A stretch of DNA of 64,000 nt from Croceitalea dokdonensis DOKDO 023. Its GTDB lineage: Bacteria; Bacteroidota; Bacteroidia; Flavobacteriales; Flavobacteriaceae. Each line of letters opens with the position of its first letter. Position 1 is the stretch's first letter. The notes under the pieces were generated by a model. That model did no database searches, was not told the origin of the DNA, and saw only the letters and a list, made by a program, of their open reading frames with translations. Shown here one piece after another: positions 20,001 to 27,890 of this stretch. The stretch lies in contig NZ_LDJX01000001.1 of NCBI RefSeq assembly GCF_001306415.1, forward strand, positions 62,001 to 126,000, written 5' to 3'. The translations under genes and the position numbers were made by a program.

Positions 20001-20743
20001 GTTTCTGCTTTTAAGGATAGAACGGACTCAAACTCTTGCTCCTCATAAAAATCTGGCTTATCGGCAGATTTAGGGGCAAACTGTACTACCTTGGGCCCTT
20101 TGATAAAGGCTACATTGTCCTTGTAGGCAGAAACAATATCATTAGGGTGTTCTGCCGCCGTTTTTTTAATGAGTTTAAAAAGGGAAGTAGGCATTTCTTG
20201 CCCATCAATGATAAAGGTGCCATTGAAGATTTTATGCCTACAATGTTCAGAATTAACTTGGCTGAAACCAAAGACCTCGGAGTCTGTTAATTTTCGTCCT
20301 ATGCGTTGAGAAAGCTGTTCCAAATACGCAACTTCATCCTCACTCAAGGCCAAGCCTTCTTGTTGGTTGTAGGCGGCAATATCAGCAATTTTCAATATAG
20401 GTTCTGGAGTGATGGCCACGGTATACAAGTCTTGGTCCAGTCGATCATATTTCTGGAAGAGCATCGGGTCAAAGTCCGAATAGTCCCTGGCTACCGCTTT
20501 AAACTCCTCAATACGAAGTATACCGGAAATACCCATGTTTTGGGTAATTTCCGTGGCATTGGTGCTCCATGGGGTAATCATGGCAGCACGTGGGCCAACA
20601 AAAAAGGCGTCAATAGACGCCAAGTTGAGTTTGGGCTGGCTGCCAAACAACCAAGTTAATTTCTTTTCGTTCTCAGCGTTGATGTCTCCAACGGTTTGAA
20701 CAGCAAAAATTTTGGTGGTACTATCCCCGAAAAAATGAATCAT
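17066..20743 (-). CDS. purL: Phosphoribosylformylglycinamidine synthase (large, single-chain type)
   Basis: This enzyme carries out the fourth step of purine synthesis, FGAR plus glutamine and ATP to FGAM. The 1225-residue protein combines N-terminal, linker (SEVFGFSQVNSEHCRHK), two AIRS-like synthetase halves (SLKAETHNFPTTVEPF; DIGSGGLITTLLEL) and a C-terminal class I glutamine amidotransferase domain with the nucleophile Cys1071 in GICNGCQLF. It is the gammaproteobacterial/eukaryotic-like large form rather than split PurLQS. A TAAATTTG -7-like element lies at 20777-20784 upstream; no clear -33 TTG is seen. It is transcribed alone. Confidence 0.96.
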   Translation of the reverse strand: MIHFFGDSTTKIFAVQTVGDINAENEKKLTWLFGSQPKLNLASIDAFFVGPRAAMITPWSTNATEITQNMGISGILRIEEFKAVARDYSDFDPMLFQKYDRLDQDLYTVAITPEPILKIADIAAYNQQEGLALSEDEVAYLEQLSQRIGRKLTDSEVFGFSQVNSEHCRHKIFNGTFIIDGQEMPTSLFKLIKKTAAEHPNDIVSAYKDNVAFIKGPKVVQFAPKSADKPDFYEEQEFESVLSLKAETHNFPTTVEPFNGAATGSGGEIRDRLAGGKGSLPLAGTAVYMTAYSRLEENRHWEKAFPARPWLYQTPMDILVKASNGASDFGNKFGQPLIAGSVLTFEHQEGGSALGYDKVIMQAGGIGYGKADQALKDTPKKDDAIVILGGDNYRIGMGGAAVSSADTGEFESGIELNAVQRSNPEMQKRAANAIRGMVESHKNPIVSIHDHGAGGHLNCLSELVEDTGGHINLDKLPVGDPTLSAKEIIGNESQERMGLVIAKEDTPLLKRIADRERSPMYEVGLVTEKHRFTFESTTTGDKPMDLALSDMFGSSPKTILEDKTVNVSFKNPEYSLEHFHNYLDQVLQLEAVACKDWLTNKVDRCVGGRVAKQQCVGPLQLPLNNVGVMALDFKGKEGMATSIGHSPISGLIDPVVGSQNSIAEALTNIIWAPLKEGLKSVSLSANWMWPCKNPGEDARLYKAVEAVSDFAIALGINVPTGKDSLSMKQKYKDQEVIAPGTVVISAAGNCQDITKVIEPVFQKNGGSIYYINLSQDSFKLGGSSFGQILNRIGSEAPGIADAGYFKSAFNTIQQLMIDGHIVAGHDIGSGGLITTLLELCFADNDLGALLDMSPLGEQDSIKLLFSENIGIVIQTKDDSAEAVLDAAGITYHNIGKVTEGAELKLKNQGVEIGLNIPSLRDAWFKTSYLLDNKQTANGLAKERYGNYKKQPLKYIFPKAFKQSYSFPKGEGRVGAPKAAILREKGSNSEREMANAMFLAGFDVKDVHMTDLISGREDLKDIQFLGAVGGFSNSDVLGSAKGWAGAIKYNERANKVIRDFFARPDTLSVGICNGCQLFMELDLINPEHETHGKMTYNDSGKHESNFTSIEIQKNNSVMLSGLEGAKLGVWISHGEGKFSLPLSEENYEIVAKYGYEAYPANPNGSDYNTAMLCDKTGRHLVTMPHIERSIFPWNWAYYPKDRQNDAVSPWLEAFVNARKWLEKLPA

Positions 20744-20776
20744 AGGTGCTTACGTATTGAGCGGTTTGGCAAAAGG

Positions 20777-20784
20777 CAAATTTA
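20777..20784 (-). promoter_or_regulatory. Likely -7 promoter element of purL (TAAATTTG)
   Basis: On the minus strand TAAATTTG matches TAnnTTTG exactly and lies 33 bases before the purL start codon. No TTG occurs 17-23 bases further upstream, so only half of the consensus is met. Confidence 0.4.
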
Positions 20785-20885
20785 CATTTTTTTGCATCCG
20801 ATGCGTTCATCGAAACAAACAGTTTTTAACTGCTATTGTTGATAATCAACCCCTTTTACTGAAATACTTATAGTTTGGCCCTTCC

Positions 20886-22100
20886 TTATTTTTTCTTGGA
20901 AAGCAGCGCCATATAAAAACCATCAAAACCATGCTTAGAGGCATAGATGTTACGTTCTTTTTCAAAAGTAAAGTCTGCCCCCACCTCGGAAGCCAAAAAA
21001 GATTTCACCTGTTCCCCATTTTCTTCGGGAAGGATGGAACAGGTGGCGTAGACCATCTTCCCACCCGGTTTTACCATTTTGGAGTATCTAGATAAGATAT
21101 CGGCCTGGACAGCTTTAATTTTGGAAATAAATTCTGGCTGCAATTTCCATTTGGAATCCGGGTTGCGGCGCAGGACCCCAAGTCCAGAACAGGGGGCATC
21201 TAGCAGCAAACGGTCTGCGGAGTGATGTGATTTTTTGATTACTTTGGTAGAATCAATTACCCTGCCTTCCACATTGTGGACCCCATTTCTGCGGGTCCGT
21301 ACTTTTAATTTTTTTAATTTACTTTCATAAATATCCATGGCAATGAGTTGGCCTTTGTTTTCCATTAATGCGGCCAAGTGCAAGGTTTTGCCCCCAGCAC
21401 CTGCGCAGGCATCAATGACCCGCTGACCGGGCGCAACTTCCAAAAAGGGAGCCACCAATTGGGATGAGGCATCCTGAACTTCAAAAAGCCCATTTTTAAA
21501 GGCGTCCGTGGTAAATACGTTTTTGCGCACTACCAATTGGAGCGCATCTTTGGCCCCGGAAATTGGTTCTGTTTCAATATCTTCCGCTTTTAGCAATCGC
21601 TGCAGTTCTTGCTTTGTGGTCTTTAAGGTATTTGTCCTTAAGATGACATTGGCTTGGGTATTTAATGCGGCAATCTCCTTGGTCCAAAGTTCACCGCCAA
21701 GGGCTTTCTCACCTAAGGCATCCATCCAATCTGGAATGGATTCTCGGTATTTTCTTATTTTGGAGAGTTCATCAAAACGACCTTTGATTCGGCGTTCCGG
21801 GGTTTCTTCTAGTTGTTTCCAATCTGGCAATGGTATGCCCCGTAACACACACCAAACGGAAAAAAGCCTAAATAAGTTTTGCCGCGAATAGGGGGAATAG
21901 ACTTCGGCAATTTCGGCATATAACCTTTTCCACCTTACAATATCATAAGTGGTTTCTGCAATAAACCCACGGTCACGGGCGCCCCAACGCTTGTCATAGC
22001 GCAGTACTTTTTCAATGACCTTATCCGCATACGCATCGTCATTAAAAATCATTCCCAAGGCATCAATGACTGCAAAAACCAAATTTCTATGTAGTCTCAT
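20886..22100 (-). CDS. RsmB/NOP2-type rRNA (cytosine-C5) methyltransferase
   Basis: The 404-residue protein is a SAM-dependent RNA m5C methyltransferase. Seen: a helical NusB-like N-terminal region (about 1-150), the SAM-binding DACAGAGGKTLHLAAL, LLLDAPCSGLGVLRRNPD with the product-release PC motif, and VYATCSILPEENGEQV with the catalytic Cys. The full RsmB layout suggests 16S rRNA as substrate; the exact site is inference. A TACCTTTG -7-like element lies at 22120-22127. It is transcribed divergently from the lipoprotein gene at 22249. Confidence 0.88.
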   Translation of the reverse strand: MRLHRNLVFAVIDALGMIFNDDAYADKVIEKVLRYDKRWGARDRGFIAETTYDIVRWKRLYAEIAEVYSPYSRQNLFRLFSVWCVLRGIPLPDWKQLEETPERRIKGRFDELSKIRKYRESIPDWMDALGEKALGGELWTKEIAALNTQANVILRTNTLKTTKQELQRLLKAEDIETEPISGAKDALQLVVRKNVFTTDAFKNGLFEVQDASSQLVAPFLEVAPGQRVIDACAGAGGKTLHLAALMENKGQLIAMDIYESKLKKLKVRTRRNGVHNVEGRVIDSTKVIKKSHHSADRLLLDAPCSGLGVLRRNPDSKWKLQPEFISKIKAVQADILSRYSKMVKPGGKMVYATCSILPEENGEQVKSFLASEVGADFTFEKERNIYASKHGFDGFYMALLSKKK

Positions 22101-22119
22101 TTTTTTTACAATAAGGCTG

Positions 22120-22127
22120 CAAAGGTA
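22120..22127 (-). promoter_or_regulatory. Likely -7 promoter element of the rRNA methyltransferase gene (TACCTTTG)
   Basis: On the minus strand TACCTTTG (followed by CA) fits TAnnTTTG and lies 19 bases before the start codon, implying a very short leader. A -33 TTG at standard spacing is not seen. Confidence 0.4.
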
Positions 22128-22248
22128 GGATTTCTTAGGGCATTTGTTATGAACGCCCTACAATCATTTGGCTGGGGATACTCCTGCTAATATGGACCAA
22201 AGGCCATTATAATGACGTCAAGTAAACCAATATGAGTATTTTTAGCTT

Positions 22249-23280
22249 ATGATAAGAAGTAGTTTTTTATGTTTAGCCTTGGTATTGGTTTGTTGCCAAC
22301 CTGCACCAAAATCATTTCAGTACACCCAAGTAGCCATAGAAACGGTTTTTGAAGATGAAGTAAGCATTAGGGCCATTGAATTCTTAGATGAAAATACCTT
22401 GGCTTTTGCGGGGAGTAAAGGAAGCTACGGCAGTATTGATCTACCTTCTGGAAAGGTGCGCACCAACCAAATGGTCTATGATTCCATTATTCCGGAGTTT
22501 CGTGCCGTAGCGCATACAAGCACTGATTTTTTTATGATGTCCGTTGCCAGTCCGGCGCTTTTGTATAAAACAGGAGACAACGGAAAGATGGAGTTGGTGT
22601 ACAAGGAAGAAGGAGAAGGGGTATTTTACGATGCAATGAAATTCTGGAACGATACTGAAGGTATTGCCATAGGGGATGCCATTAACGGCTGTTTAAGTAT
22701 GATAATGACACGGGATGGCGGTGCTACATGGACCAAGTTGCCCTGTACCAAGTTGCCAGGGTCACCACCGGGAGAAGGAGCTTTTGCCGCCAGTAATACC
22801 AATATTGAAATTGTTGGGGAACATACATGGGTAGCCACCACAGCAGGTAGAGTGCTGTTTTCTGCCGATAAGGGGAACAGTTGGAAAGCAATACAAACAC
22901 CTATGGCAAATGAAGCAGAGGCCCAGGGTATTTATTCCATTGATTTTTACGGGAAAAAGAATGGCTATGGTATTGGGGGGGACTATACCAACCCAGACGG
23001 TAATGAAGCCAATAAAATCATTACCACAGATGGTGGGGGCACTTGGATGTTAAGGGCTAGTGGGGAACATCCCGGATATAAAAGTTGTGTACAGTACATT
23101 CCGGGTGCAGGTGCGGAAGATTTGGTTGCCGTGGGGTTCACGGGGATCTCTTATTCTAATAATCGTGGTGCCAGTTGGAAACAGCTGAGCGGGGAAGGAT
23201 TTTATACGATTAGATTTTTGGACGATAAAACTGCCTATGCAGCGGGTAAAAACAGGATAGCCAAGCTCACTTTTCATTAA
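22249..23280 (+). CDS. BNR/YCF48-like beta-propeller lipoprotein
   Basis: The 343-residue protein begins with a lipoprotein signal (MIRSSFLCLALVLVCC, Cys15/16). The rest is a beta-propeller built from repeats with Asp-box (sialidase-type) motifs: MTRDGGATWTKL, FSADKGNSWKAI, TTDGGGTWML and SNNRGASWKQL. Such proteins are named oxidoreductase, YCF48-like or sialidase-like in Flavobacteriia without a proven reaction. It probably sits on the periplasmic face or outer membrane as a binding scaffold. It is a single gene, convergent with the small secreted protein gene at 23286. Confidence 0.75.
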   Translation: MIRSSFLCLALVLVCCQPAPKSFQYTQVAIETVFEDEVSIRAIEFLDENTLAFAGSKGSYGSIDLPSGKVRTNQMVYDSIIPEFRAVAHTSTDFFMMSVASPALLYKTGDNGKMELVYKEEGEGVFYDAMKFWNDTEGIAIGDAINGCLSMIMTRDGGATWTKLPCTKLPGSPPGEGAFAASNTNIEIVGEHTWVATTAGRVLFSADKGNSWKAIQTPMANEAEAQGIYSIDFYGKKNGYGIGGDYTNPDGNEANKIITTDGGGTWMLRASGEHPGYKSCVQYIPGAGAEDLVAVGFTGISYSNNRGASWKQLSGEGFYTIRFLDDKTAYAAGKNRIAKLTFH

Positions 23281-23285
23281 ATGGT

Positions 23286-23522
23286 TTAGGCCATTACCGC
23301 CTTGTTTCTTTTGGTCTTGAAGGAGAGGGCTTTTTTTATCCTAGAATTTTTAAACATATAAAGACGTGCCGTGCTATTTTCAATTTTAGAAGTCTTTTCA
23401 ATTTTGATATCCAGGGTAACACCGTAAGATAAAGCAGCTACTTTCATTTCTTTTTGGCCTGTACTTGCCATGGCCGTGGTAGCGGTGAAGATAATTAGAA
23501 CAAAGGTTAAAACAGTTTTCAT
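23286..23522 (-). CDS. Small secreted protein of unknown function
   Basis: The 78-residue protein has a clear signal peptide (MKTVLTFVLIIFTATTAMAS) and a short basic remainder ending KTKRNKAVMA. Its stop lies 5 bases from the stop of the convergent propeller gene. The mature part has one likely beta-strand pair (GVTLDIKIEKTSKIENSTARLY) and no cysteines. I recognise no family. Confidence 0.55.
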   Translation of the reverse strand: MKTVLTFVLIIFTATTAMASTGQKEMKVAALSYGVTLDIKIEKTSKIENSTARLYMFKNSRIKKALSFKTKRNKAVMA

Positions 23523-23845
23523 GACTTGGGTTATTTTTACATGGTAAAATTAACCCAGGCCTCTAGCTGCCCCCGATTTTGGTCGTTTACCGTGCCTAAA
23601 TAATCGCTGTAAAACCAAACTTCGGATAAAGTGTAATGTATCTTCGATAAGCGTTTTTAGGGCCAAATGCAACTTGTCGAGTCAGCGTGTATTTTATCGG
23701 TATACCAAAAAAAGGGAAGATCAATACACCTTCCCTTTTTAACCAAAATTAGATGGTTTTAAAGGTATCATGACCACGTACTCTAGTAAAATGCGACGAT
23801 GTTCCTTAAAGAGGTACGGCAACCTTGCTATTAGGCGTTTGGTGT
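23523..23845. other. Intergenic stretch of 323 bases with one terminator
   Basis: Apart from the terminator at 23707-23740 I see no ORF with coding character, no tRNA and no clear promoter consensus here. The left part must hold the promoter of the leftward gene starting at 23522. Confidence 0.5.
23707..23740 (-). terminator. Rho-independent terminator downstream of the DUF6515-like gene
   Basis: Arms AAAAAGGGAAG (23709-23719) and CTTCCCTTTTT (23730-23740) flank a 10-base loop. With A-rich and U-rich sides on both strands it can work in either direction; leftward it lies about 105 bases past the stop at 23846. Confidence 0.7.
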
Positions 23846-24196
23846 CTAAACGTTCACGATGGTGTAGTGCCGTCCCGTTTTCTTGTACCACACCCCTTTA
23901 TATCGGTATAGTTTTCTGCCATTGCGCACCACCAGCTTGTTTCCTTTTGGAAGCCTTCTGAGTTGTAACCCTAAAGGTGGTGCCACAACTACATAGTTTC
24001 TTCCCCTAGCCCTATACCAGATACCATTGGCCAAGTGATAATTGATATTGTGATGTACCAGTCTTACGGGTTTATGGATTTTGGCTACTACAGTGCCTTG
24101 TTTTGGATATACACGGATTACATTTCTTTGTGCGCTCAAAAGTTGTGTGTTACCTACGAACAACGCGATAAGGAATACTAATTTTAAATGTGTCAT
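23846..24196 (-). CDS. DUF6515-like small secreted protein
   Basis: The 116-residue protein has a signal peptide (MTHLKLVFLIALFVGNTQLLSAQ) and a basic, aromatic-rich mature part. It contains two copies of a G-x-WY unit (NGIWYRARGRNYVVVAPP and KGVWYKKTGRHYTIV) separated by GLQLRRLPKG, a pattern I associate with DUF6515. The mature pI is clearly high. Function is unknown; location is periplasm or cell surface. It follows the ECF sigma factor cluster on the same strand, after a 129-base gap. Confidence 0.6.
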   Translation of the reverse strand: MTHLKLVFLIALFVGNTQLLSAQRNVIRVYPKQGTVVAKIHKPVRLVHHNINYHLANGIWYRARGRNYVVVAPPLGLQLRRLPKGNKLVVRNGRKLYRYKGVWYKKTGRHYTIVNV

Positions 24197-24325
24197 ACTA
24201 TAGATTTTTATGGGTTTCTATAGATATGACCGATGTTTTGGGCTATGGTTTAAGACAAAAGGAGGCAAATGGCCTTGTTTAAGTGTCTTTTATCGAATTC
24301 TAACTGAAATATACGGGCAACCTGA

Positions 24326-24772
24326 TCAACGTTGTCCTCGTTTGTTTCGATATTCTTGTAGCAAACGCTTTTTAAAATTGTTTTCTGCCCGGAACAACAA
24401 AATGATTTTTTTGTTGGATATGACCGTCCTTAAATCCTTAATAAATTTTTCTTCGATTTCATGCTTTTGTTGTTGTAGGAATACAAAGGAATTGACCATA
24501 TCATTTGCTTGTTCATCTGTAATAACGGACATGTCTGTTTGGACGCCAACAAACTTTTCCCTTTCCTTTTTTCTGATGCGCTCTAATTGTTCTTCATGGG
24601 CGTTGTATACTGGCCAAAAACTTTGGGCCTCTGTAGGGGTAAGGCCCAGTTGTTCCGTGATATAGGCCACCTTTAGTGTTTTTATCCTGTCCCGCGCCGG
24701 GCCTTGGGCAGTTAGAACCATGGTAAAACAAAAAGCTAAGACTGTAAGAAGTATTTTATTCCATTTCATCAT
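24326..24772 (-). CDS. Periplasmic Spy/CpxP-like protein of an ECF sigma factor module
   Basis: The 148-residue product has a signal peptide (hydrophobic LLTVLAFCFTMVLTAQ) and a helical mature part: EQLGLTPTEAQSFWPVYNAHEEQL and later EIEEKFIKDLRTVISNKKIILLFRAENNFKKRLL. The LTPxQAxxFWPxYN pattern is common in Bacteroidota proteins sometimes called sensor of ECF-type sigma factor, and recalls Spy/CpxP chaperone-like repeats. It overlaps the end of the upstream membrane protein gene by 17 bases, so the two are translationally coupled. Sensing envelope stress for the sigma factor is inference. Confidence 0.7.
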   Translation of the reverse strand: MMKWNKILLTVLAFCFTMVLTAQGPARDRIKTLKVAYITEQLGLTPTEAQSFWPVYNAHEEQLERIRKKEREKFVGVQTDMSVITDEQANDMVNSFVFLQQQKHEIEEKFIKDLRTVISNKKIILLFRAENNFKKRLLQEYRNKRGQR

Positions 24773-25274
24773 AATCCAAATTTAAGTCTTCAAATTCATC
24801 CACATTGTCATCCAAATAATCTAAAATCACTTGCCCTTCCAGTATTTCAGTCGTTTCCGTGATATCATCAACCGTTAAGTTGTCCAAATTTACTACTTGT
24901 GCCAGATCATAGACCGTTAAATCCATTTGGTTGTCATCCAAATAGGAATCAATTTCTGTACTTGCCAAATCCTCAAACTCAATGGTGTTATTTTTAAACC
25001 TGTTGGAATTAATGACCAAGGCCAAGAGCAACAGGGCGGCAATGGATGCCGCTGCCCAATAGTATTTTTTTAATGGATATAAGAAAACTACCTTGGGTTT
25101 GATCTTATGGGATAAGGTTTTGGGCAATTCTTCAAAGTAATGTTCCGGCACTTGAAAACCATCGGATTTTGGAATAATCCCTTCCTCTTTGGACATCTTG
25201 GCCATCAATCTCTCATTAAAGGACTCAAAATAACCTTCAGGGGTTTTGAATTTATTGTTGTGGTTCTTCTTCAT
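24756..25274 (-). CDS. Single-pass membrane protein, putative anti-sigma factor
   Basis: From the ATG at 25274 the product has 172 residues; the longer frame to 25334 starts only with TTG and would overlap the sigma gene. It has a cytoplasmic N-terminus with two repeats of the pattern FKTPEGYFESFNERL and FQVPEHYFEELP, one membrane helix (YYWAAASIAALLLLALVI), and a very acidic outer part rich in Asp/Glu pairs. The order sigma factor, one-TM protein, secreted helical protein is standard for Bacteroidota ECF modules; anti-sigma activity is inference and no zinc-binding motif is visible. Confidence 0.7.
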   Translation of the reverse strand: MKKNHNNKFKTPEGYFESFNERLMAKMSKEEGIIPKSDGFQVPEHYFEELPKTLSHKIKPKVVFLYPLKKYYWAAASIAALLLLALVINSNRFKNNTIEFEDLASTEIDSYLDDNQMDLTVYDLAQVVNLDNLTVDDITETTEILEGQVILDYLDDNVDEFEDLNLDYDEME

Positions 25275-25308
25275 AACATTACTTTGGACACTTTTTTTTC
25301 CAAAAGGT

Positions 25309-25854
25309 TTATTCTTGTTTAAGATAGGCTTCAATTTTTTTGGTCGCTAAATGGTAAGATGCTTTAAGTCCGCCAACAGATGTTTCTAGAACCTCCGATA
25401 TTTCCTCATATTTCATTTCTTGAAAATACTTCATGTTAAAAACCAGTTTTTGTTTTTCTGGCAAGGTGGCCAAGGCTTTTTGAAGTTTTAGTTGAATGGC
25501 GTCCCCCTCAAAATAAACATCTGTTTGCAAATTTTGTATCATTTGTTGCTGCAAGCCTTCATCGGTGGTTCCTAATTTACGGGACTTTTGTTTTAAAAAG
25601 GTCAGTGATTCATTGGTGGCAATGCGGTACATCCATGAATACAGTTTGCTATCTCCCTTAAAACCAGCAATATTGCGGTACACTTTGATAAAGGTGTTCT
25701 GCAGCACATCATCTGCATCATCATGGTTAAGCACAATGCGCCTAATGTGCCAATACAGGCGTTCTTTAAACGTATTGACCAGCACCTCAAAGGCTTTGGC
25801 CTGGGTATTGGGGTCTTTTAAGTCGTTCAGTAAATCGGCTTCGTTGGTCAACAA
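25309..25854 (-). CDS. ECF-type RNA polymerase sigma factor
   Basis: The 181-residue protein has sigma region 2 (DADDVLQNTFIKVYRNI and SKLYSWMYRIATNESLTFLK, about 47-87) and region 4 (LPEKQKLVFNMKYFQEMKYEEISEVL then VGGLKASYHLATKKI, about 132-175), the two domains of ECF sigma factors. It heads a three-gene leftward unit with a one-TM protein and a secreted helical protein. Target promoters are not evident in the window. Confidence 0.9.
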   Translation of the reverse strand: MLTNEADLLNDLKDPNTQAKAFEVLVNTFKERLYWHIRRIVLNHDDADDVLQNTFIKVYRNIAGFKGDSKLYSWMYRIATNESLTFLKQKSRKLGTTDEGLQQQMIQNLQTDVYFEGDAIQLKLQKALATLPEKQKLVFNMKYFQEMKYEEISEVLETSVGGLKASYHLATKKIEAYLKQE

Positions 25855-25907
25855 AAAAATGTTTGCTTCTTTGACTACTAAGATATGGAAAGGTTTAATT
25901 TGCTCCG

Positions 25908-26039
25908 TTAGCGGCTAAAGCGGATGGCAATAAAAGAAATATCTTCCCAACCGTTATTTTTCAGCTCACTAATGTTACCGGCATATTTCTGAAACTTGGT
26001 CTGCAGGTCATAAGAAGCTAAAAACTTAAACCATACACT
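25908..26039 (-). pseudogene. Open reading remnant, C-terminal piece of an unidentified gene
   Basis: Between the ABC exporter gene and the sigma factor gene, the minus strand is open for 43 codons with protein-like composition (LASYDLQTKFQKYAGNISEL, then NNGWEDISFIAIRFSR and a stop). A TAA lies directly upstream of the first open codon (26040-26042) and no ATG occurs in frame. It looks like the decayed 3' end of a former gene rather than a working ORF. I do not recognise the family. Confidence 0.4.
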
Positions 26040-26057
26040 TTATAGAAAGGCCTCCAA

Positions 26058-27887
26058 TTACCCCAAGGTTTGAAGTTCCACAAGTTTTTTATACCCATTG
26101 GCAGACTTCATAAGTTCCTCATGTGTGCCTTGCTCTACAATGTTTCCCTTTTGCAGGACCACAATGTTGTCCGCATTTTGTATCGTAGACAACCTGTGTG
26201 CAATTACTATGGACGTGCGGTTTTGCATCATTTTTTCCAAGGCATCTTGTACCAAACGTTCACTTTCCGTGTCCAAGGCAGATGTGGCCTCATCTAAAAT
26301 CATGATTGGGGGGTTCTTTAAAACTGCCCTAGCGATGGAAAGACGTTGTTTCTGCCCTCCACTTAATTTATTTCCACTATCACCTATATTGGTATTGTAG
26401 CCATTGGGAAGTTCCATGATAAAATCGTGGGCGTTGGCAATTTTAGCGGCTTCCATAATTTCTTCATCGCTTGCATTTTCCTTTCCAAGTCCAATGTTGT
26501 TCCTTACCGTGTCATTGAATAAAATGGAATCCTGGGTCACAAGGCCCATTAGATTACGGAGGGATTTTTTTGTAACCACTTTGATATTGATGCCGTCAAT
26601 TAAAATTTCTCCCTTGTTGACATCGTAGAAGCGGGTAACTAGATTGGCTATGGTGCTTTTTCCGCTACCAGATTGCCCAACCAAAGCAACCGTATGGCCT
26701 TTTTTAACTGTGAGATTAAAATCCTTTAAAACATATTCATCTTCGTATTTGAACGAGATATTTTTGAGCGATATCTCATGGTCAAAAGTATTTTTTTGAA
26801 CGGCATCCGGTGCATCCGTAATTGGATTGATGGTCTCTAAAACTTCAAAGATCCTTTCTGCGGATGCATTCCCCTTTTTAATACTGTAGTTAACCGTAGT
26901 AATTGCCTTTACTGGGTTGATGATAGTGTAGAACAGGCCAATATAACCTATAAATTCTTGTGGGCTTAACGCACTTTCATTACCTAAAACCAAACTCCCC
27001 CCATACCATAAAACGGCGATGACCACGGTAACCCCTAAAAACTCGCTAAAGGGGGATGCAAGTCCTTGTCGCTGTACTACTGAAATCATGATTTTCTTGA
27101 AACGTGAGGTAGATTCCGTGAAACGGTTGGCCAACCGTTCTTCGGCATTGAAACCTTTTATAATTTTCAATGAACCCAAGGTTTCCTCAATGAAGGAAAG
27201 AAATGTTCCGGTTTCCTTTTGGGCAGCTAAGGATTGGGCTTTTAACCGTTTGCCAACAATTGATATCAAAAAGCCGGCAATTGGTAAAAAAATGAATACA
27301 AAAAGGGTTAACTGTGCGCTTAAGACCAACATGGACAACAAAACAATAATAATGGTAATGGGTTCTCTGGCCAATGACTCCAAAGAATTGATGATAGAAC
27401 CTTCTACCTCCTTTACATCAGAAGTCATACGGGCCATTAAATCGCCTTTTCTGGATTCTGAAAAATACTCAAGGGGTAAATCCAAGGTTTTGAGGTACAG
27501 GCTATCTTGTATATCTTTTACCATACCGGTTCTTAAAAAAGCCAGAACGTACATGGCGGCATATCTAAAAAGGTTCTTGAAAAAAAAGATGGAAATACTC
27601 GCAATACAAATAAACGCCAATGCAGCCAGTGGCCCTTCATTGGTCACTTTTTGGGTAAGTAAGTAGTTTAGTGAATCCTCAAGGTAGCCCTGTAAATTTC
27701 CAATCCCGGAATAGATTGGAGCATCAAACACTTTTTTTTGAGTACTGAACAAAATACCAAGTGTGGGAATGAAAATGATGATGGACAGTACATTAAATAT
27801 GGAGTACAGAACATTGAACAAAATATTTAAGAGGGCAAAGGATTTATAGGGTTTCGCAAACCGTAAAATCTTTTTAAAGTAGTTCAT
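26058..27887 (-). CDS. ABC transporter, fused permease/ATP-binding protein (MsbA-like exporter)
   Basis: The 609-residue half-transporter has a six-helix membrane domain (about 1-340) and a nucleotide-binding domain with Walker A GQSGSGKST (about 395-405), signature LSGGQKQR, Walker B MILDEATSALD and the switch His in VIAHRLST. The membrane domain carries the exporter coupling segment and the YFSESRKGDLMARMTSDV motif common in MsbA/lipid-type exporters. Likely works as a homodimer in the inner membrane; lipid A or another lipid-linked cargo is possible but not shown. The start lies 3 bases from the stop of the phosphohexomutase gene, so the two form one transcription unit. Confidence 0.9.
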   Translation of the reverse strand: MNYFKKILRFAKPYKSFALLNILFNVLYSIFNVLSIIIFIPTLGILFSTQKKVFDAPIYSGIGNLQGYLEDSLNYLLTQKVTNEGPLAALAFICIASISIFFFKNLFRYAAMYVLAFLRTGMVKDIQDSLYLKTLDLPLEYFSESRKGDLMARMTSDVKEVEGSIINSLESLAREPITIIIVLLSMLVLSAQLTLFVFIFLPIAGFLISIVGKRLKAQSLAAQKETGTFLSFIEETLGSLKIIKGFNAEERLANRFTESTSRFKKIMISVVQRQGLASPFSEFLGVTVVIAVLWYGGSLVLGNESALSPQEFIGYIGLFYTIINPVKAITTVNYSIKKGNASAERIFEVLETINPITDAPDAVQKNTFDHEISLKNISFKYEDEYVLKDFNLTVKKGHTVALVGQSGSGKSTIANLVTRFYDVNKGEILIDGINIKVVTKKSLRNLMGLVTQDSILFNDTVRNNIGLGKENASDEEIMEAAKIANAHDFIMELPNGYNTNIGDSGNKLSGGQKQRLSIARAVLKNPPIMILDEATSALDTESERLVQDALEKMMQNRTSIVIAHRLSTIQNADNIVVLQKGNIVEQGTHEELMKSANGYKKLVELQTLG

Positions 27888-27890
27888 GCA

